This document shows, piece by piece, positions 1-6,192 of a stretch of 9,299 nucleotides of DNA. Origin of the DNA: Flavobacteriales bacterium (GTDB lineage: Bacteria; Bacteroidota; Bacteroidia; Flavobacteriales_D; Sanyastnellaceae); contig DQKQ01000214.1 in assembly GCA_015660615.1 (NCBI GenBank), positions 1 to 9,299 of the forward strand, given 5' to 3'. Position 1 is the first letter of the stretch. Each line of letters opens with the position of its first letter. Both the position numbers and the translations under genes were made by a program. The notes beneath the pieces are model-generated. The model did not search any database, was not told the DNA's origin, and saw only the letters and a list, made by a program, of their open reading frames with translations.

Positions 1-648
1 TCGAAATGACTGCCCCCAAACTTTTAATAATCTCTTATAATCGTAATTCCATAGATAGTTGGCCTTCGGGCTGATTTCTATGGCTGCGGCACCTGAAGTT
101 CCATTGATGACATCAACTACTTCCGAAGGATCCATAAAATAAGTTAAAAACTTGTTTTTATTGCTCTCATGGAAATAAAAAGTCTCTGCCGGTGTCTTGG
201 GAACCCTTACAAATACCATAATAGCATCATTTAATAAATCCTTTTGAAACCTTCCTGACGTCTTACTGTCTACGGAGTAGACATGGCCCGATTCCTGACG
301 TTTTATCATTCCCATATTTTCGCCTGATAAGGCTTCTCCAAGGATATGTTCTGGTGCATTGTCCATTATCTGACGACCTAAAGTGTCGCTCATTTTCATG
401 CTGAGAGGCATCTGTTGCCAATTGAAGATTTCCTTAGGCGGGCTTTCGGCTAAGAATCCCCACATAATGTCAGTAGGATTCCTACCTTCAAAATATAAAT
501 CTTTCTTCACAGAAGATTCCAAATATAATAGTTTATCATACTCTAATATAATCATATCTATAAACAGTTTACCTACTGGTTCTCCCAATACTTGCTCCAT
601 CTTGTTATTTACCAAGTAGAGCCAACTAAAAGGTGGGGACATAATCAT
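1..648 (-). CDS. Unrecognised protein, C-terminus cut by window edge
   Basis: An uninterrupted reading frame of 216 codons runs from an ATG at 648 to the left edge, so the C-terminus is missing. The ATG overlaps the TGA of the upstream gene (ATGA, 645-648), which indicates translational coupling. A second in-frame ATG two codons later (640-642) lies 7 nt after a GGCGGTG Shine-Dalgarno-like stretch and may be the real start. The visible protein begins MIMSPPFSWLYLVNN, has an aromatic-rich N-terminal third, a methionine-rich stretch around residues 77-115 and a hydrophobic strand-like segment near 143-150 (IMVFVRVP). I see no transmembrane helix, signal peptide or catalytic motif and do not recognise the family. 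Its place on the minus strand with likely structural genes makes a virion or assembly role possible, but that is inference from position only. Confidence 0.8.
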   Translation of the reverse strand, partial: MIMSPPFSWLYLVNNKMEQVLGEPVGKLFIDMIILEYDKLLYLESSVKKDLYFEGRNPTDIMWGFLAESPPKEIFNWQQMPLSMKMSDTLGRQIMDNAPEHILGEALSGENMGMIKRQESGHVYSVDSKTSGRFQKDLLNDAIMVFVRVPKTPAETFYFHESNKNKFLTYFMDPSEVVDVINGTSGAAAIEISPKANYLWNYDYKRLLKVWGQSFR

Positions 649-1184
649 ACACCGCCTTGTCGTTGATCCATAAGATGTTCCATTTTCCAATATTTATACC
701 AAGTCCGCATGTCTTCAGATGAGATATCGAAATAATGCCAATAAGTGTTATCATCAGCAAGAGGCGTCCCAACATTATCAATATGTTGATTATCCTCCCA
801 CTTTATTCCTATACTCGTTAAGTATTCCTGAATAGTGTCCACAAACCCTTTTTCTTCCTCAGGAGTTACCCCTATCTTGGCAAACTGAGGATCATCCAAG
901 TGAAAAGACATTGGCAAGATTCCCGATCTTGCACTCTGAACTAAAATATTCTCATGCCATTGGATAGTCTGGACGAGTCCACGAATACCTATCTTAGTTC
1001 TATCAAGACGTGCGCTACCCCACTCATCAGTAGGGTCTATGTCTACCTTTTGGGGTGTTGGATTTCGAATCCAAATGGATTCTTCTTCCTCTAATGGGCT
1101 GAATACTTTCATCCACTTGGGAACAATCTTTAGAGTGAATCCTACATCCCAGTTGTTAATAGTATCGTGCCAGATATCTACCAT
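645..1184 (-). CDS. Unrecognised 179-aa protein, first gene of minus-strand cassette
   Basis: Complete frame from ATG at 1184 to TGA at 645-647. The ATG lies about 25 nt downstream of the centre of a TATA-like element (TCTAAGTAG, 1205-1213) preceded by GCAAA, and no good Shine-Dalgarno sequence is present, so the mRNA is probably leaderless. The protein is soluble-looking, tryptophan-rich and acidic: MVDIWHDTINNW at the N-terminus, an EEEE-containing loop near residue 33, PTPQKVDIDPTDEWG near 42-56, and a C-terminus rich in aromatic residues (YWHYFDIS, TWYKYWKMEH). No cysteine motif, membrane segment or known active site is visible. The gene overlaps the next one by 4 nt, so the two products are probably made together. 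I do not recognise the family; a virus structural or tail-associated protein is only a positional guess. Confidence 0.85.
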   Translation of the reverse strand: MVDIWHDTINNWDVGFTLKIVPKWMKVFSPLEEEESIWIRNPTPQKVDIDPTDEWGSARLDRTKIGIRGLVQTIQWHENILVQSARSGILPMSFHLDDPQFAKIGVTPEEEKGFVDTIQEYLTSIGIKWEDNQHIDNVGTPLADDNTYWHYFDISSEDMRTWYKYWKMEHLMDQRQGGV

Positions 1185-1201
1185 AATTAATATGAACGTT
1201 C

Positions 1202-1219
1202 CAACTACTTAGACTTTGC
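1202..1219 (-). promoter_or_regulatory. Minus-strand BRE/TATA-like promoter for the 179-aa gene
   Basis: Read on the minus strand this is GCAAA-GTC-TAAGTAGTTG. The TATA-like part (TCTAAGTAG, 1205-1213) is centred 25 nt before the ATG at 1184, the distance expected for an archaeal promoter giving a leaderless transcript. The same GCAAA and TAAGTAGTTG blocks, 2 rather than 3 nt apart, occur before the phosphatase gene (6165-6181) at almost the same distance from its ATG. The recurrence and fixed distance are seen directly; promoter activity is inferred. Confidence 0.6.
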
Positions 1220-1226
1220 CTAAAGC

Positions 1227-1243
1227 AAGTATATATAGGTGAT
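1227..1243 (+). promoter_or_regulatory. Plus-strand TATA box for the nuclease gene
   Basis: AAGTATATATAGGTGAT contains the canonical-looking TATATATA at 1230-1237, preceded by purine-rich AAAGCAAG that could serve as a BRE. A start of transcription about 26 nt downstream (near 1260) would give a leader of roughly 30-37 nt with a small 5-bp hairpin (CTGCT 1265-1269 with AGCAG 1276-1280) and an AAAGGTGA ribosome binding site (1284-1291). The pattern AAGTATA-N4-GGTGAT recurs exactly before the helicase gene (6193-6209). TATATATA is palindromic and could also bind TBP in the other orientation. Confidence 0.6.
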
Positions 1244-1287
1244 GGCAACCAAGAGAAGATACAACTGCTACAATAAGCAGCATAAAG

Positions 1288-2382
1288 GTGAGTAAATTGA
1301 CTAATTTTGACCCAATACAGAACTATATTTATAGCAAGCGAAACGGTGGACTGAGAGTAAGTTTGGGTGGACTAAACCCAACTGGTGCCTCCTGTGAAAT
1401 AACAAATGAATTAGGTAATCCTAAGTTAATGGGCAAGTGCCACCGACAAGTGTGGTATTCCAAGAAAAGGGTAGAACGCACTAATGTTTCAGATGATATG
1501 AGTTACATTCGTTTCGGTGTCGGAGATGCTGTTGAAGAAGAACTTCAGAAGCATTGGGAAAAGCAAGGTCTATTATTGGCTGCTAATCTAAAAGTTAAAG
1601 CACCTATTGGAACTTGTTCAGATGGTGAACAGATCGATATGAGTGGTGAAATTGACGCTATTCTAAGAATGGCTGAAATGGACGAAGCAGGTCGTGTTAT
1701 AGGTATTGATACTGAACAGGCTATTGGTATTGAAGTTAAATCTACTCGTGGTTACTTTAGTGAGAAAATGCTGAAAGGCAAAGGCAACAAAATGTATCCT
1801 ATTGGTTATCCTAAGTTAGAACACTTGATGCAGACAGGAATGTATCTACATACTCGTAAAGTAGTAGAAGAAACCTATGGTGTTAAAATCCCTTATTTTG
1901 TATTAATCTATGAAATCGTAGACTCTTGTTCAACCAACCAATTCCGAATCGAGTTGAGTAATGATTATGACGGTGAAATCCTTGTTAAAACTATGGATGG
2001 CCGACTAATCCTACCACAGACCGATCCTATGCAACAATTAGAATCTGGTGGGAAGATGAATCAACCTATTGCTGGACTAACTATTGAAAATATTTTGGAG
2101 AGATATGTATTGTCTTATGAGAAACTGAAGGCTGATACTCCACCTGAACGGGACTTTAGTCTGCGTTTCAGTGATGAACTGTTTGAAGAAATGAAGAACC
2201 AAGGTGAACTCACTAAAACCAAGATGGCTGCTTTCGCTAAAAATGATACTGCCCCTGTGGGTGATTGGCAATGTTCTTACTGTGATTGGAAAGACGAATG
2301 TTATCCCTTCGGTGTTCTAACTGAAGGAGTGGAATCTGGAGAAATCAGTCAAGAAGACGCCATGCGTGAACTCGGTTTCTGA
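1288..2382 (+). CDS. Cas4-like Fe-S PD-(D/E)XK exonuclease (RecB-type nuclease)
   Basis: A RecB/Cas4-type nuclease of 364 aa, expected to cut or resect DNA ends with divalent metal; in viruses such enzymes act in recombination, repair or host DNA processing. In order: Cys51 in GKCHRQVWY; a helix at about 77-90 (GVGDAVEEELQKHW) where RecB-type nucleases carry motif I; Asp123 in GEIDAIL (motif II); Glu149 and Lys151 in GIEVKST (motif III, ExK); Gln182 and Tyr186 in QTGMYL (QxxxY motif); and Cys329-X2-Cys332-X5-Cys338 at the C-terminus. One N-terminal and three C-terminal cysteines is the Cas4/AddB arrangement binding a 4Fe-4S cluster. No CRISPR repeats or other cas genes are near, so a CRISPR adaptation role is unlikely. 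Start: GTG 1288 is the longest, but AAAGGTGA at 1284-1291 overlaps it and is ideally spaced for the in-frame TTG at 1297, which would remove three residues. Confidence 0.92.
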   Translation: MSKLTNFDPIQNYIYSKRNGGLRVSLGGLNPTGASCEITNELGNPKLMGKCHRQVWYSKKRVERTNVSDDMSYIRFGVGDAVEEELQKHWEKQGLLLAANLKVKAPIGTCSDGEQIDMSGEIDAILRMAEMDEAGRVIGIDTEQAIGIEVKSTRGYFSEKMLKGKGNKMYPIGYPKLEHLMQTGMYLHTRKVVEETYGVKIPYFVLIYEIVDSCSTNQFRIELSNDYDGEILVKTMDGRLILPQTDPMQQLESGGKMNQPIAGLTIENILERYVLSYEKLKADTPPERDFSLRFSDELFEEMKNQGELTKTKMAAFAKNDTAPVGDWQCSYCDWKDECYPFGVLTEGVESGEISQEDAMRELGF

Positions 2383-2388
2383 TTCAAC

Positions 2389-2404
2389 GAGGTGCACACA
2401 CCTC
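2389..2404. other. Perfect hairpin downstream of the nuclease gene
   Basis: GAGGTG (2389-2394), loop CACA, then CACCTC (2399-2404) form a perfect 6-bp stem with a 4-nt loop, starting 6 nt after the nuclease stop codon. GAGGTG is itself a strong Shine-Dalgarno sequence, so the stem would hide it. No T-run follows, so it is not a classical terminator. It may stabilise the 3' end of the nuclease message or modulate translation of what follows. Confidence 0.5.
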
Positions 2405-2419
2405 AGGGGAAAGTATGAA
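2404..2419 (+). repeat. 16-nt CAGGGGA(A/T)AGTATGAA element, copy 1
   Basis: CAGGGGAAAGTATGAA differs by one base from 8454-8469. Each copy ends in an ATG and lies in the gap behind a large plus-strand enzyme gene. Here the ATG (2415) opens only a six-residue frame, MNQRHR, ending with TAA at 2433-2435, ten nt before the possible TTG start of the next gene. It may be a leader peptide, a decayed start, or a shared translation-initiation or regulatory site. Confidence 0.5.
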
Positions 2420-2432
2420 TCAGCGACATCGC

Positions 2433-2445
2433 TAAATACATATAG
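2433..2445 (+). promoter_or_regulatory. TATA-like element before the cysteine-rich small protein
   Basis: TAAATACATATAG is TATA-like and centred about 27 nt before the in-frame GTG at 2467, which would make that GTG the first codon of a leaderless message. No Shine-Dalgarno sequence precedes 2446 or 2467. The match is weaker than at the other promoters and lies in generally A+T-rich DNA. Confidence 0.35.
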
Positions 2446-2799
2446 TTGGTCGCACAATCAATAATTGTGGATTCTATTAACTTTGCTTTCATTGTCCCCG
2501 GCAGTGACTATGAACCAGAATGTGGTAATTGTTTAGGGAGTTGGAAAGAGTCTAACAAGACTCCTGAAGATATTAGAACTATTAGACAAGAACATAATGA
2601 TTGTCATGGTTGGAATCACTGTAGCATTGATTGTTGTGGTCCTTGCCCAATTTGTGGTTATTGTGATGGTTTAGATGAAGAAGAGTGGGACTATAATGAA
2701 GTTACTGGCCAAATGGAGGAATTAGAACCTGAATACACCGAGGCAAAACTAAAAGATAATACTGACATTGACTGGGAAGTTGGTTATAAATATGATTAA
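2446..2799 (+). CDS. Cysteine-rich, acidic small protein (probable zinc binder)
   Basis: An unrecognised protein of 117 aa from TTG 2446, or 110 aa from GTG 2467; an in-frame TAG at 2443-2445 fixes the upstream limit, and no ATG occurs until deep in the gene. Nine cysteines lie between residues 26 and 73 (numbered from TTG): C26-X2-C29, C53, C59, the pair C63-C64, C67, C70 and C73, with His50, His54 and His58 close by. CGPCPICGYC resembles metal-binding knuckles, so one or two zinc sites or an Fe-S centre are plausible. The last ~45 residues are strongly acidic and aromatic (DEEEWDYNEV, ELEPEYTEA) and could mimic DNA or contact a partner. There is no membrane segment or signal peptide. It follows the nuclease gene and converges on the 323-aa surface protein gene, sharing the palindromic stop TTAA with it. 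Confidence 0.75.
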   Translation: MVAQSIIVDSINFAFIVPGSDYEPECGNCLGSWKESNKTPEDIRTIRQEHNDCHGWNHCSIDCCGPCPICGYCDGLDEEEWDYNEVTGQMEELEPEYTEAKLKDNTDIDWEVGYKYD

Positions 2800-3767
2800 G
2801 CGGCGATCTTCTTAAGAACTAATAGGCCCAATAGTGCCCCACCAATCCAGAGAATATATTTAAGTTTACCTGTAGCATCTTCATCGTCATCGTCGTCATC
2901 AGACTCCGTGCAAATATCATTTTCTAATATGTATCCTGTATTACACGGACCACAACTTCCATCTGCTAAAACAGAAGCATTACTATCATCACATGGTTCA
3001 CTACCATTATCACCAGTCGCATCCAAGTTTTGGTCGGTGCATCCCGTGGTGTTGTGATTACCATTGGTATGCTGAGACATCACCCATTCAGAACCCTTGC
3101 TGTCTGCTTCATTTCGAGTAGTGAAATATTCTGCGCCTGCTACAACCCCCGTAGCACAATCAAATGCCACTATCTTGTATGGTTTAGTTTCTCCAACCTT
3201 TTGATATATTCTAAAAGCCTGACAGTCAGAATCCATACATTTTGATGTATTTTGAAGTTCCCATGTTGCTTCTGGAACAGTTCCAGAATCAAAGTTAGTA
3301 AAAGTTCCTGTAGAAACACCAACAGACTCAGGACCTGAATTATCATAACCCATCAACATATCTGTCCTGTCTGAGCAGTCATCTGCTGCACGATCTGAAT
3401 AATGCCAAGTATCTGAGGGTCTATAATAAAACCGCTGATGGCATGGATTTGGTGACATGGGGTCTGAACCACCAGTAGTATTAAATCTAATATCCCATGC
3501 ATATGCACCTGCAGTATTATTAGTATCTGAAACAACAGTATCTGGACTTTGAGTTTGGACGATAGCCTCTATACTTTGAATCTGTCTACCATCAGTATAC
3601 CACCTTGGACTCCAACAATTATTGAAGAAAGCAGTAAAGGCCGCTTTTACCCAAGATTCACTGTTAGCGAAAGGGATTGAGTATGCATTAAATATAAGAT
3701 CTTTGTTGGGCTCTGTGCTAAATAACTCCATTATGGGTGGACCAATTAATGCCGATAACAAAATCAT
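2796..3767 (-). CDS. Cysteine-rich C-terminally anchored surface protein (323 aa)
   Basis: Probably a virion or host-envelope surface protein. Visible layout: a hydrophobic N-terminus (MILLSALIGPPIM); motif LFSTE...LIFNAYS (15-30); an ectodomain with scattered cysteines (C51, C109, C131, C177, C182, C204, C243) and several N-X-S/T sequons; a membrane-proximal module CGPCNTGYILENDIC (272-286); an Asp tract D290-D295 followed by ED; and a hydrophobic helix at about 304-318 ending in LKKIAA. The lysines suggest the C-terminus stays inside. There is no convincing cleavable signal peptide. The start is ATG 3767, with AGTGAT just upstream as ribosome binding site inside the end of the preceding gene, only 4 nt separating the genes. 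The N-terminal motif, cysteine module, Asp tract and anchor all recur in the 526-aa protein, so the two look like divergent paralogues. The ectodomain is not recognised; attachment, spike or envelope roles are inference. Confidence 0.85.
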   Translation of the reverse strand: MILLSALIGPPIMELFSTEPNKDLIFNAYSIPFANSESWVKAAFTAFFNNCWSPRWYTDGRQIQSIEAIVQTQSPDTVVSDTNNTAGAYAWDIRFNTTGGSDPMSPNPCHQRFYYRPSDTWHYSDRAADDCSDRTDMLMGYDNSGPESVGVSTGTFTNFDSGTVPEATWELQNTSKCMDSDCQAFRIYQKVGETKPYKIVAFDCATGVVAGAEYFTTRNEADSKGSEWVMSQHTNGNHNTTGCTDQNLDATGDNGSEPCDDSNASVLADGSCGPCNTGYILENDICTESDDDDDDEDATGKLKYILWIGGALLGLLVLKKIAA

Positions 3768-3771
3768 TATA

Positions 3772-5352
3772 TCACTTCTTTAGAATCAATAAACCTACTA
3801 ATGCTGCCAAGCCTACACCACCATAAAGCAACCATGGTGTTTCTTCATCACCATTCACGGCTTGACATTCACCATTGTCATCTTCTTCATATCCCGTGCT
3901 ACACTCGCCGCAGCAATCTTGCACAGAAGTATCATAAAGTGGTTCAGCATCTGCATGGTCATCACGATTAAGGTCGCTGCAAATTACAGATTCACAAAGG
4001 TCTGGAGTTATGCCATTGTCGTCGTCATCGTCGTCACCGTCAGACCCTGTTGTTCCCATGGCTTGCTGTGCACCTGCTTTCATAGTATCAAAGGCGGCCT
4101 GTGCATCTGCCAAAGTATCAAATCGAGCCATACCACTCCTTCCTGATTTCCATTGATCACAAGTTCCTGCTTCACAAGTTTGTCCACTTGGACCTTCAAA
4201 GTTCCTATAGGTAACTATATGACCACCCCAACCTGATTTACCAAGTGCTACTTGATAGCGACACTTACAATCATCATAACCTGTTTGAGTGCAACATCCA
4301 CTTGCAGATTTTTCGAGAACAAACATATCTAATTCTTTAATACAGGAACCATCTCCACTACCTAACAACATCTTGGCAGCACCGCTAATACAAGTGCCTG
4401 CATCACAAACAGAGGATTTATGAGTTCTTTCACTTTCTGGTGCATAATTAGTATTGTGGAGGTCTTTACATCCAAGTTTAGGAATACATTCCCAGACTCC
4501 ATTGGTTTGACCCCATCCACGGCCAAGAACTTTATCTTCATCTACCGTGCAATCAACTAAAGGATGGTCCTCTCGCCATTGATTAGATCTATTGGGCAGA
4601 TTATGAACATCATATGTGCAAATAATTGTTCCTGCTGGAACAGTTTTAGTAGTATACCCTCCACCCCATGCCTGTTTATACTTATATGTATCTCCAGCCA
4701 CTAAGGTGCTATCTGAATAAGTTCCACACTTCTTTTTATCATCTGGATTACCACCATCCGAAGGATAACCTCCGCAGTCCACATTTGACCACCCGCCTAA
4801 ATAAGTATCAGTAGTGCATTCAGGATCAGTAGTTACACCGACAGGTAAGACACCACACTCTGAAGTGACAGTTCCAAAATTAACATTATCCTCAGATAGT
4901 GCAGTTCCAATACTACTCAGAAATGCACTTCTTTCTGCCGAAGTCGGCACTGTGCCATCAGATGCATTAGGAATCTCTATAATTGCGTAAATGGAACTTT
5001 TTTTCTGGGGGTTATTGGTATCATATTCAGGTGCCACAGAACCAGAGGGAAGCATGTAACGATGCAAAGCAATTACATATCCACTTCGCTCACTACCATT
5101 ATTCCAACAAGAGTATCCCCAATTTCGTGGGAAGTGTTGTGTCCCTGAAGCGTTAGGAGGACTACCTATCTTTACGCCCCTTTTCCCACATCTGGCCATA
5201 TCCAGATTTGTAGTATATCTTTTACTGGAGTCAATGGTAATCGTTCCGTTCTCAAAACAACCCGTATAGGGTGTTCCAGTATTACCTGCTGGCATATCAC
5301 TCGCAGCATTGAACAAAACTTCGGTCTGAAACAAACTATTTCCTAATATCAT
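3772..5352 (-). CDS. Large cysteine-rich C-terminally anchored surface protein (526 aa)
   Basis: A likely extracellular or virion spike-type protein. Layout: N-terminal LFQTEVLFNAAS motif (7-18); a long Gly/Ser/Thr/Asn-rich ectodomain with about 25 cysteines through the protein, including CGG and CxC pairs typical of disulfide-stabilised surface proteins; a GCKDLHNTNYAPES segment (294-307) resembling the short C-D-x-x-A-x-N-Y repeats of marine secreted proteins; a FDTLADAQAAFDTM helix (411-424); an Asp tract D440-D445; a module CCGECSTGYEEDDNGEC (480-496); and a hydrophobic helix at about 507-524 ending in two lysines. No signal peptide is obvious. The start is ATG 5352, preceded by GGGGAGAT as ribosome binding site and overlapping the phosphatase stop by ATGA, so translation is coupled. 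The 323-aa paralogue follows after 4 nt. Receptor binding is plausible but not shown by any recognised domain. Confidence 0.87.
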   Translation of the reverse strand: MILGNSLFQTEVLFNAASDMPAGNTGTPYTGCFENGTITIDSSKRYTTNLDMARCGKRGVKIGSPPNASGTQHFPRNWGYSCWNNGSERSGYVIALHRYMLPSGSVAPEYDTNNPQKKSSIYAIIEIPNASDGTVPTSAERSAFLSSIGTALSEDNVNFGTVTSECGVLPVGVTTDPECTTDTYLGGWSNVDCGGYPSDGGNPDDKKKCGTYSDSTLVAGDTYKYKQAWGGGYTTKTVPAGTIICTYDVHNLPNRSNQWREDHPLVDCTVDEDKVLGRGWGQTNGVWECIPKLGCKDLHNTNYAPESERTHKSSVCDAGTCISGAAKMLLGSGDGSCIKELDMFVLEKSASGCCTQTGYDDCKCRYQVALGKSGWGGHIVTYRNFEGPSGQTCEAGTCDQWKSGRSGMARFDTLADAQAAFDTMKAGAQQAMGTTGSDGDDDDDDNGITPDLCESVICSDLNRDDHADAEPLYDTSVQDCCGECSTGYEEDDNGECQAVNGDEETPWLLYGGVGLAALVGLLILKK

Positions 5353-6146
5353 ACTAATCTCCCCACAATAACTGTAATATCATCTGGCTTACCACCCATA
5401 TAGTCTATCAATGGTGCAGGAGGTGGCACAAAATCTTCCTCCTCTGCATATGGTGAAGCAGAATATAAGTTTTCTACTGATGCTTGGCTAAACGGACCCC
5501 ATCTTTTCTCATCATTGGAAGCATGAAATGCACTCACTGCCAAATTGGTGGCTATATCTTCAACATCCAAATCATCATCTAAATATTTAGTGATCTCTTT
5601 ATTGTAAAGATTGTCCCAGAGTCCGTCGGTGGCTAATATAAGTATATCTCCACTTTTAAGTTTAGTTAATAGATGTCTATCTGCATCCTTTGGAATAGCA
5701 TCCTTATCAGAACTTAATTGATATGGGTAGTTGAATAAATATTCTTGTTGTGAACTTTGCCAAATTAAATTATCTCCTCTGAACAAAGCAATCCCAGAAT
5801 CCCCTAAATTAGCAATTGCGATACTGCTTGGACCATTTTTAATGGCTAATGAAGCCGTGCAACTACCTTCATGGTCGGAAGCCAAAGCATTTTTATACCC
5901 AGCCTTTAAAATAGTAATGGGTCCTGTCATACCATCCATAATAGCAGTAGAGCACCCCTCTGCTAATGCCATACTCCAATAAATAGGATTAATATTCTGT
6001 TCTGCCCACGATCCAACGCCATCAAAGACGGCTGCAGCAGGGTATTTAGCATCATTAATAGTAAACCATGTATCCTCACCATCTCCTTTATCGGGATGTG
6101 GGACATTAGAAACTCCCCATTCAATGCGTAATGAAGGCTCAGACAT
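5349..6146 (-). CDS. PP2C-family protein phosphatase, PPTC7/PTC7-like
   Basis: A metal-dependent Ser/Thr protein phosphatase of 265 aa, nearly a bare catalytic domain. Visible motifs: GEDTWF (23-28); FDGVGSWAE (41-49), with metal-binding Asp42 and Gly43; GSCTASL (94-100); ANLGDSGIALFRG (112-124); FNYPYQLS (138-145); GDILILATDGLWDNLY (166-181), with metal-binding Asp174; WGPFSQASVEN (216-226); and GGKPDDITVIVGR (251-263), with Asp255/Asp256. The FN-x-PYQL, PF-x-Q-A and GGKPDDITV segments are characteristic of the eukaryotic PTC7/PPTC7 branch rather than typical bacterial PP2C enzymes. A Pro/Glu-rich insert (EEEDFVPPPAP, 235-245) precedes the last motif. No membrane or targeting segment is seen, so it should be cytoplasmic or virion-packaged. 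It is the first gene of the surface-protein operon, from a probable leaderless promoter. Substrates are unknown; reversing a host phosphorylation response or dephosphorylating virion proteins are possibilities. Confidence 0.93.
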   Translation of the reverse strand: MSEPSLRIEWGVSNVPHPDKGDGEDTWFTINDAKYPAAAVFDGVGSWAEQNINPIYWSMALAEGCSTAIMDGMTGPITILKAGYKNALASDHEGSCTASLAIKNGPSSIAIANLGDSGIALFRGDNLIWQSSQQEYLFNYPYQLSSDKDAIPKDADRHLLTKLKSGDILILATDGLWDNLYNKEITKYLDDDLDVEDIATNLAVSAFHASNDEKRWGPFSQASVENLYSASPYAEEEDFVPPPAPLIDYMGGKPDDITVIVGRLV

Positions 6147-6164
6147 AGTTTTACTTCTTCCCTA

Positions 6165-6181
6165 CAACTACTTATATTTGC
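6165..6181 (-). promoter_or_regulatory. Minus-strand BRE/TATA-like promoter for the phosphatase/surface operon
   Basis: On the minus strand the region reads GCAAA-TA-TAAGTAGTTG; TATAAGTAG (6168-6176) is centred 26 nt before the ATG at 6146, again fitting a leaderless archaeal message. The TAAGTAGTTG block is identical to 1202-1211, and both lie 17-18 nt from the start codon. TATAAGTA is also one base from the T4-type late promoter TATAAATA, so a bacteriophage reading is not excluded. Confidence 0.62.
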
Positions 6182-6192
6182 TGGTCTGCTGA

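Noticed and set aside
371..424. WGR- or SPOR-like domain in the 526-aa protein (protein residues 371-424)
   Set aside because: The similarity rests on a generic aromatic/alanine pattern with no diagnostic tryptophan-glycine-arginine core. Coordinates given here are residue numbers.
383..619. 78-codon plus-strand frame
   Set aside because: It lies opposite the long minus-strand frame that runs from 648 to the left edge and has no promoter or ribosome binding site; it is a shadow.
1185..1287. Bacterial sigma70-type promoters in the divergent gap
   Set aside because: No -35-like hexamer sits at 16-18 nt from the TATA-rich core; an archaeal TATA/BRE reading fits the start codons better, although a T4-late-like motif on the minus strand at 6168-6176 keeps a phage reading alive.
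1242..1295. 17-aa upstream frame beginning MATKRRYNCYNK before the nuclease start
   Set aside because: Its ATG lies only 5 nt after the TATA box, upstream of the expected transcription start, so it would not be in the message.
1288..2382. CRISPR-Cas adaptation system suggested by the Cas4-like nuclease
   Set aside because: No repeat array, cas1 or cas2 is present; the gene sits with viral-type replication genes.
2880..4040. Asp-codon repeats (near 2880-2902 and 4018-4035) as a functional DNA repeat
   Set aside because: They encode the acidic tracts of the two surface proteins with mixed GAC/GAT codons, so selection appears to be on the protein.
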